From: Eubacterium sp.
GTDB taxonomy: Bacteria; Bacillota; Clostridia; Oscillospirales; Acutalibacteraceae
DNA length: 31,887 nt
NCBI GenBank assembly: GCA_014465955.1
Contig: JACTVT010000021.1
Span: forward strand, 1 to 31,887
Reading direction: 5' to 3'
Each line of letters opens with the position of its first letter. Positions within the stretch are counted from its first letter, which is position 1. Both the position numbers and the translations under genes were made by a program. Of the stretch, positions 29,236 to 31,887 are shown one piece after another. The notes below the pieces were generated by a model that made no database searches, was not told where the DNA came from, and saw only the letters and a list, made by a program, of their open reading frames with translations.

Positions 29236-30405
29236 ATGGCAAAAGTTTCTATTATAGTTCCGACATATAATGTTGAACCCTATCTTGTTGAATGTATGGA
29301 AAGCATTACAAATCAGACCCTTTCCGACATAGAAATCATTTGTATTAACGACGGGTCTACAGACGGCTCGCTCGCAATTTTAAAAAGTTATGCTGAAAAA
29401 GACAGCCGTATTATTCTTGTGGATAAAGAAAACGGCGGCTACGGCATCGGTATGAACATCGGGCTTGAAAAGGCAACGGGCGAGTATATCGGCATTGTTG
29501 AGCCTGATGATTTTGTGCCCGTTAATATGTTCGGTGATCTTTATAAAATCGCAAGCGAGAATGACCTTGATTTTGTTAAGGCCGATTTTTACCGCTTCGA
29601 GCGTGCTTCAAACGGCGATATGTTCTTAACTTATAATCATCTTGACAGAAAAGATATGTATTATAATCAGATTTTCAATCCGAGCGAAACACCTGAGGCT
29701 GTCCGTTTTATTATGAATACATGGAGCGGTATTTACAAAAAGTCCTTCCTTGATGAATGGGGTATCCGTCATAATGAAACACCGGGTGCATCTTTCCAGG
29801 ATAACGGTTTCTGGTTTCAGACATTTGCTTTTGCAAAAAGGGCAATGATTATTAATAAGCCTTATTATATGAACAGGCGCGATAACCCGAATTCTTCCGT
29901 AAAAAATATGCAGAAGGTGTATTGTATCAATGTTGAGTATGACCACATCAGGGATATTCTGATTGAGCACCCCGAAACATGGGAGCGTTTTAAAACTTAT
30001 TACACCTTAAAGCGTTTTCATAATTCAGTTGCAACGCTGCGCAGAATTGATAATTCGCTGAAAAAGGAGTATGTAGACCGTTTCAGCAAGGAAATGAAGC
30101 GTGCCCGTGACCTTGGTGAAATGGATGAAGAATTGTTTACTGCTGCCGAGCGTGATAATCTTCACCTGCTTATCAGCCAGCCTAATGTTTACTATAAATT
30201 AAAAGCACTGCCGATGAATAACGGCAGCACAAGTTTTAACAATAATTTTAAACAGGTTAAAGCAGAACTTGATAAGATTAAGCGTTCAAAATCCTACAGA
30301 ATCGGAAGAGCGATTATGTATATCCCTGTCCGTTTTAAGAGATTTGCGAAAAAGGTTTACAGAAAACTGAATAAACGCAGAAAGGGATATCAGAAAAATG
30401 ACTGA
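29236..30405 (+). CDS. Family 2 glycosyltransferase (second)
   Basis: I start this GT2 protein at ATG 29236, preceded by GGAG at 6 bases, giving 389 residues; the frame is open upstream only through repeat sequence. The core shows KVSIIVPTYNVEPYLVECME, ICINDGSTDGS and GIVEPDDFVP, where the usual DSDD is EPDD, so a metal-binding aspartate pair remains. The C-terminus (about 350-389) is strongly basic (KSYRIGRAIMYIPVRFKRF then KKVYRKLNKRRKGYQK), suited to membrane contact. Donor and acceptor are unknown. Its last 8 bases overlap the next gene. Confidence 0.92.
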   Translation: MAKVSIIVPTYNVEPYLVECMESITNQTLSDIEIICINDGSTDGSLAILKSYAEKDSRIILVDKENGGYGIGMNIGLEKATGEYIGIVEPDDFVPVNMFGDLYKIASENDLDFVKADFYRFERASNGDMFLTYNHLDRKDMYYNQIFNPSETPEAVRFIMNTWSGIYKKSFLDEWGIRHNETPGASFQDNGFWFQTFAFAKRAMIINKPYYMNRRDNPNSSVKNMQKVYCINVEYDHIRDILIEHPETWERFKTYYTLKRFHNSVATLRRIDNSLKKEYVDRFSKEMKRARDLGEMDEELFTAAERDNLHLLISQPNVYYKLKALPMNNGSTSFNNNFKQVKAELDKIKRSKSYRIGRAIMYIPVRFKRFAKKVYRKLNKRRKGYQKND

Positions 30406-31357
30406 CATTAAGGTTTCCGTTATCATTCCCGTGTATAACGTTGAAAAATATTTAAGGCAGTGCCTGCAGAGCGTTGCCGACCAGACGCTGAAAGAGATTG
30501 AGGTTATCTGCGTTGACGACGGCGCAACAGACGGTTCTGCGCAGATTATTAAGGAATTTGCGGAAAAAGACAGCCGTTTCATTTATGTTTCACAGGAAAA
30601 CGGCGGTGCGGGCAAGGCAAGAAATACGGGTCTGCGTATGGCAAAAGGCAAATACCTCAGTTTTCTTGACAGTGATGACTTTTTTGATAAGAATATGCTG
30701 CTTGAGGCGTATAATACCGCTGAGCAGTACGGCGCAGATTTTTCTGTTTTCAAATCAGACCAGTATTATGAAAATAAAAATGAGTATAAGCAGGTAAACT
30801 GGACTGTGCGCTATCCCGAACTTCCGCCGTATCAGCCGTTTAACCGCCGTGCAATGACGGATAATGTGTTTAAAGTTTTTGTCGGCTGGGCGTGGGATAA
30901 ACTGTATAACCGTGAATTTGTACTTAAAAATAATCTGTGGTTTCAGGAGCAGCGCACAAGCAACGATATGCTGTTTGTATTTTCGGCAACTGCAATTGCA
31001 AAAAAAATTGCCTATGTCGGCAGTGATAAGGTGCTTGTTCATCAAAGGCGTGACAGCAGTGATTCCCTTTCAAAAACAAGGGAAAAATCGTGGGATTGCT
31101 TTTATAATGCCCTTTTGGCGCTTAAAGAACGCCTTGTTTCAGAGGGTATTTACGATGAGGTGGAAAAGGATTATATCAATTACGCACTTCATTTTTCACT
31201 CTGGAACTTGAATACGCTGGCTCAGCCTACTTACGATAAACTGTATAATAAACTCAAAACCGAGTGGTGGCAGACCCTCGGTATTGCAGATAAAGATGAA
31301 TCATATTTTTATAACAAAAAGGAATACGCACAGTTCGCCAAAATTATGAGCGAGTAG
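30398..31357 (+). CDS. Family 2 glycosyltransferase (third)
   Basis: This 319-residue GT2 enzyme overlaps its predecessor by 8 bases, so the pair is probably translationally coupled. VSVIIPVYNVEKYLRQCLQS, ICVDDGATDGS and SFLDSDDFFD are the family motifs. GGAGKARNTGLRMAKGKYLS matches the acceptor-side region of polysaccharide GT2 enzymes. It has no membrane helix and ends soon after the catalytic and helical domains. Similarity to the first glycosyltransferase is clear at the N-terminus, which suggests duplication within the locus. The transposase gene follows after a single base. Confidence 0.92.
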   Translation: MTDIKVSVIIPVYNVEKYLRQCLQSVADQTLKEIEVICVDDGATDGSAQIIKEFAEKDSRFIYVSQENGGAGKARNTGLRMAKGKYLSFLDSDDFFDKNMLLEAYNTAEQYGADFSVFKSDQYYENKNEYKQVNWTVRYPELPPYQPFNRRAMTDNVFKVFVGWAWDKLYNREFVLKNNLWFQEQRTSNDMLFVFSATAIAKKIAYVGSDKVLVHQRRDSSDSLSKTREKSWDCFYNALLALKERLVSEGIYDEVEKDYINYALHFSLWNLNTLAQPTYDKLYNKLKTEWWQTLGIADKDESYFYNKKEYAQFAKIMSE

Positions 31358-31358
31358 T

Positions 31359-31820
31359 ATGGAAGAATTACAGAAGCGTAAACCAAACCGTTTGCAAAAT
31401 TTTGATTACAGCACAAACGGCGCATATTTTATAACGATATGCACGCAGGGTAAAAAGTGCATTTTAAGTAAAATTGTAGGGGGCGATGTCCTCATCGCCC
31501 CGAAAATAACATTGACGAAATATGGGCAAATTGCAGAAAAATATATAAAAAACATTCCGGGAATAATCAAATATATAATAATGCCGAATCACATACATTT
31601 ATTAATTGTGATTGACGGGTCGATGAAGGCATCGACCCCTACGGTATCTTCATTAATAAGGTCGTTCAAAGGTTTAACAGTTAAAGAAATCGGAAAACCG
31701 ATTTTTCAGCGTTCATTTTACGACCACATTATCCGAAATGAAGAAGATTATTTAAATGTTTGGGAATATATAAACAGTAATGCGAATAAATGGAAAAGCG
31801 ACAAATATTACACAAAATAA
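31359..31820 (+). CDS. REP-associated tyrosine transposase (RAYT2, Y1/HUH family)
   Basis: This 153-residue protein is a paralogue of RAYT1. KRKPNRLQNFDYSTNGAYFI at the N-terminus, the HUH motif MPNHIHLL and QRSFYDHIIRNEEDYLNVWE with the likely catalytic tyrosine are intact. The two genes are almost identical in DNA over the first 110 bases and the last 110 but diverge in between. Two REP units lie inside the frame: codons 40-48 (VGGDVLIAP) and about 86-94 (DGSMKASTP). It starts one base after the stop of the third glycosyltransferase with no promoter visible. Nothing recognisable follows to the window end. Confidence 0.9.
   Translation: MEELQKRKPNRLQNFDYSTNGAYFITICTQGKKCILSKIVGGDVLIAPKITLTKYGQIAEKYIKNIPGIIKYIIMPNHIHLLIVIDGSMKASTPTVSSLIRSFKGLTVKEIGKPIFQRSFYDHIIRNEEDYLNVWEYINSNANKWKSDKYYTK
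31476..31502 (+). repeat. REP unit inside RAYT2, first site (GTAG head)
   Basis: GTAGGGGGCGATG, loop TCCT and CATCGCCCCG form a 27-base unit in codons 40-48. Position and flanks (ATT before, AAAATA after) match RAYT1, but the stem sequence is different and still pairs. Confidence 0.87.
31616..31642 (-). repeat. REP unit inside RAYT2, second site (inverted)
   Basis: CGGGTCGATG, a short loop and CATCGACCCCTAC form a 27-base unit with its GTAG head on the minus strand. It is read in a different phase from the corresponding unit of RAYT1. Confidence 0.87.
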
Positions 31821-31887
31821 GGAACGGCGGATTTGAACAGCCCCAAATTGTGCAGACAGCACAAAAAAGGAACACCCAAGGTAGAAA

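Overview
The window looks like a chromosomal, origin-proximal segment of a low-GC Gram-positive anaerobe. Clostridia, probably a Ruminococcaceae/Oscillospirales relative, fits best; I do not assign a species. The evidence is the Firmicutes-type clusters yaaA-recF-remB-gyrB-gyrA and rpmH-rnpA-yidD-yidC-jag-mnmE-mnmG-rsmG-noc-parA-parB-serS, Shine-Dalgarno sites of the AAGGAG type, and two perfect parS sites. No rRNA, tRNA, CRISPR array or complete DDE-type insertion sequence was seen.

Layout. Positions 27-6921 hold a replication/repair/topoisomerase block (S4 protein, RecF, RemB, GyrB, GyrA). A REP-associated tyrosine transposase (RAYT1) is wedged between remB and gyrB, and gyrB and gyrA are separated by about 330 bases of repeats. 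Positions 7069-12465 hold an LCP cell-wall ligase, an MgtC-family membrane protein, a histidine phosphatase (minus strand), an XRE regulator and an MTA/SAH nucleosidase (minus strand). Positions 12707-15587 are the rpmH-rnpA-yidD-yidC-jag operon, with a good promoter, a DnaA box in the leader and an intrinsic terminator. Positions 15795-20189 hold mnmE, mnmG and rsmG, separated by repeats. Positions 20203-24815 hold the Noc-like gene, two parS sites, then parA, a small membrane protein, parB and serS as one operon. From 25005 to the end lies a surface-glycan locus: a divergent galactokinase-like GHMP kinase, three family-2 glycosyltransferases and UDP-galactopyranose mutase, ending in a second transposase (RAYT2).

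The most distinctive feature is the repeat landscape. More than 30 copies of a unit of about 27 bp begin with GTAG, fold as a hairpin and end in CCG, often as head-to-head pairs. They fill nearly every long intergenic gap. The GTAG head is what is known for REP elements recognised by RAYT proteins, and two RAYT genes lie in the same window. Both RAYT genes carry two such units inside their own reading frames, at matching places but with different stem sequences. A second repeat, an imperfect palindrome of about 125 bp, begins exactly at the stop codon of three unrelated genes; its arms change in a compensatory way between copies. A third family, based on CCTCCCTTGTTAAAGGGAGG-like hairpins, and nested modules add further mosaics.

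Gene order is also unusual. In Bacillus-type origins the rpmH...parB block and the dnaA...gyrA block point away from each other across oriC. Here both point the same way on one strand, which suggests a past rearrangement around the origin.
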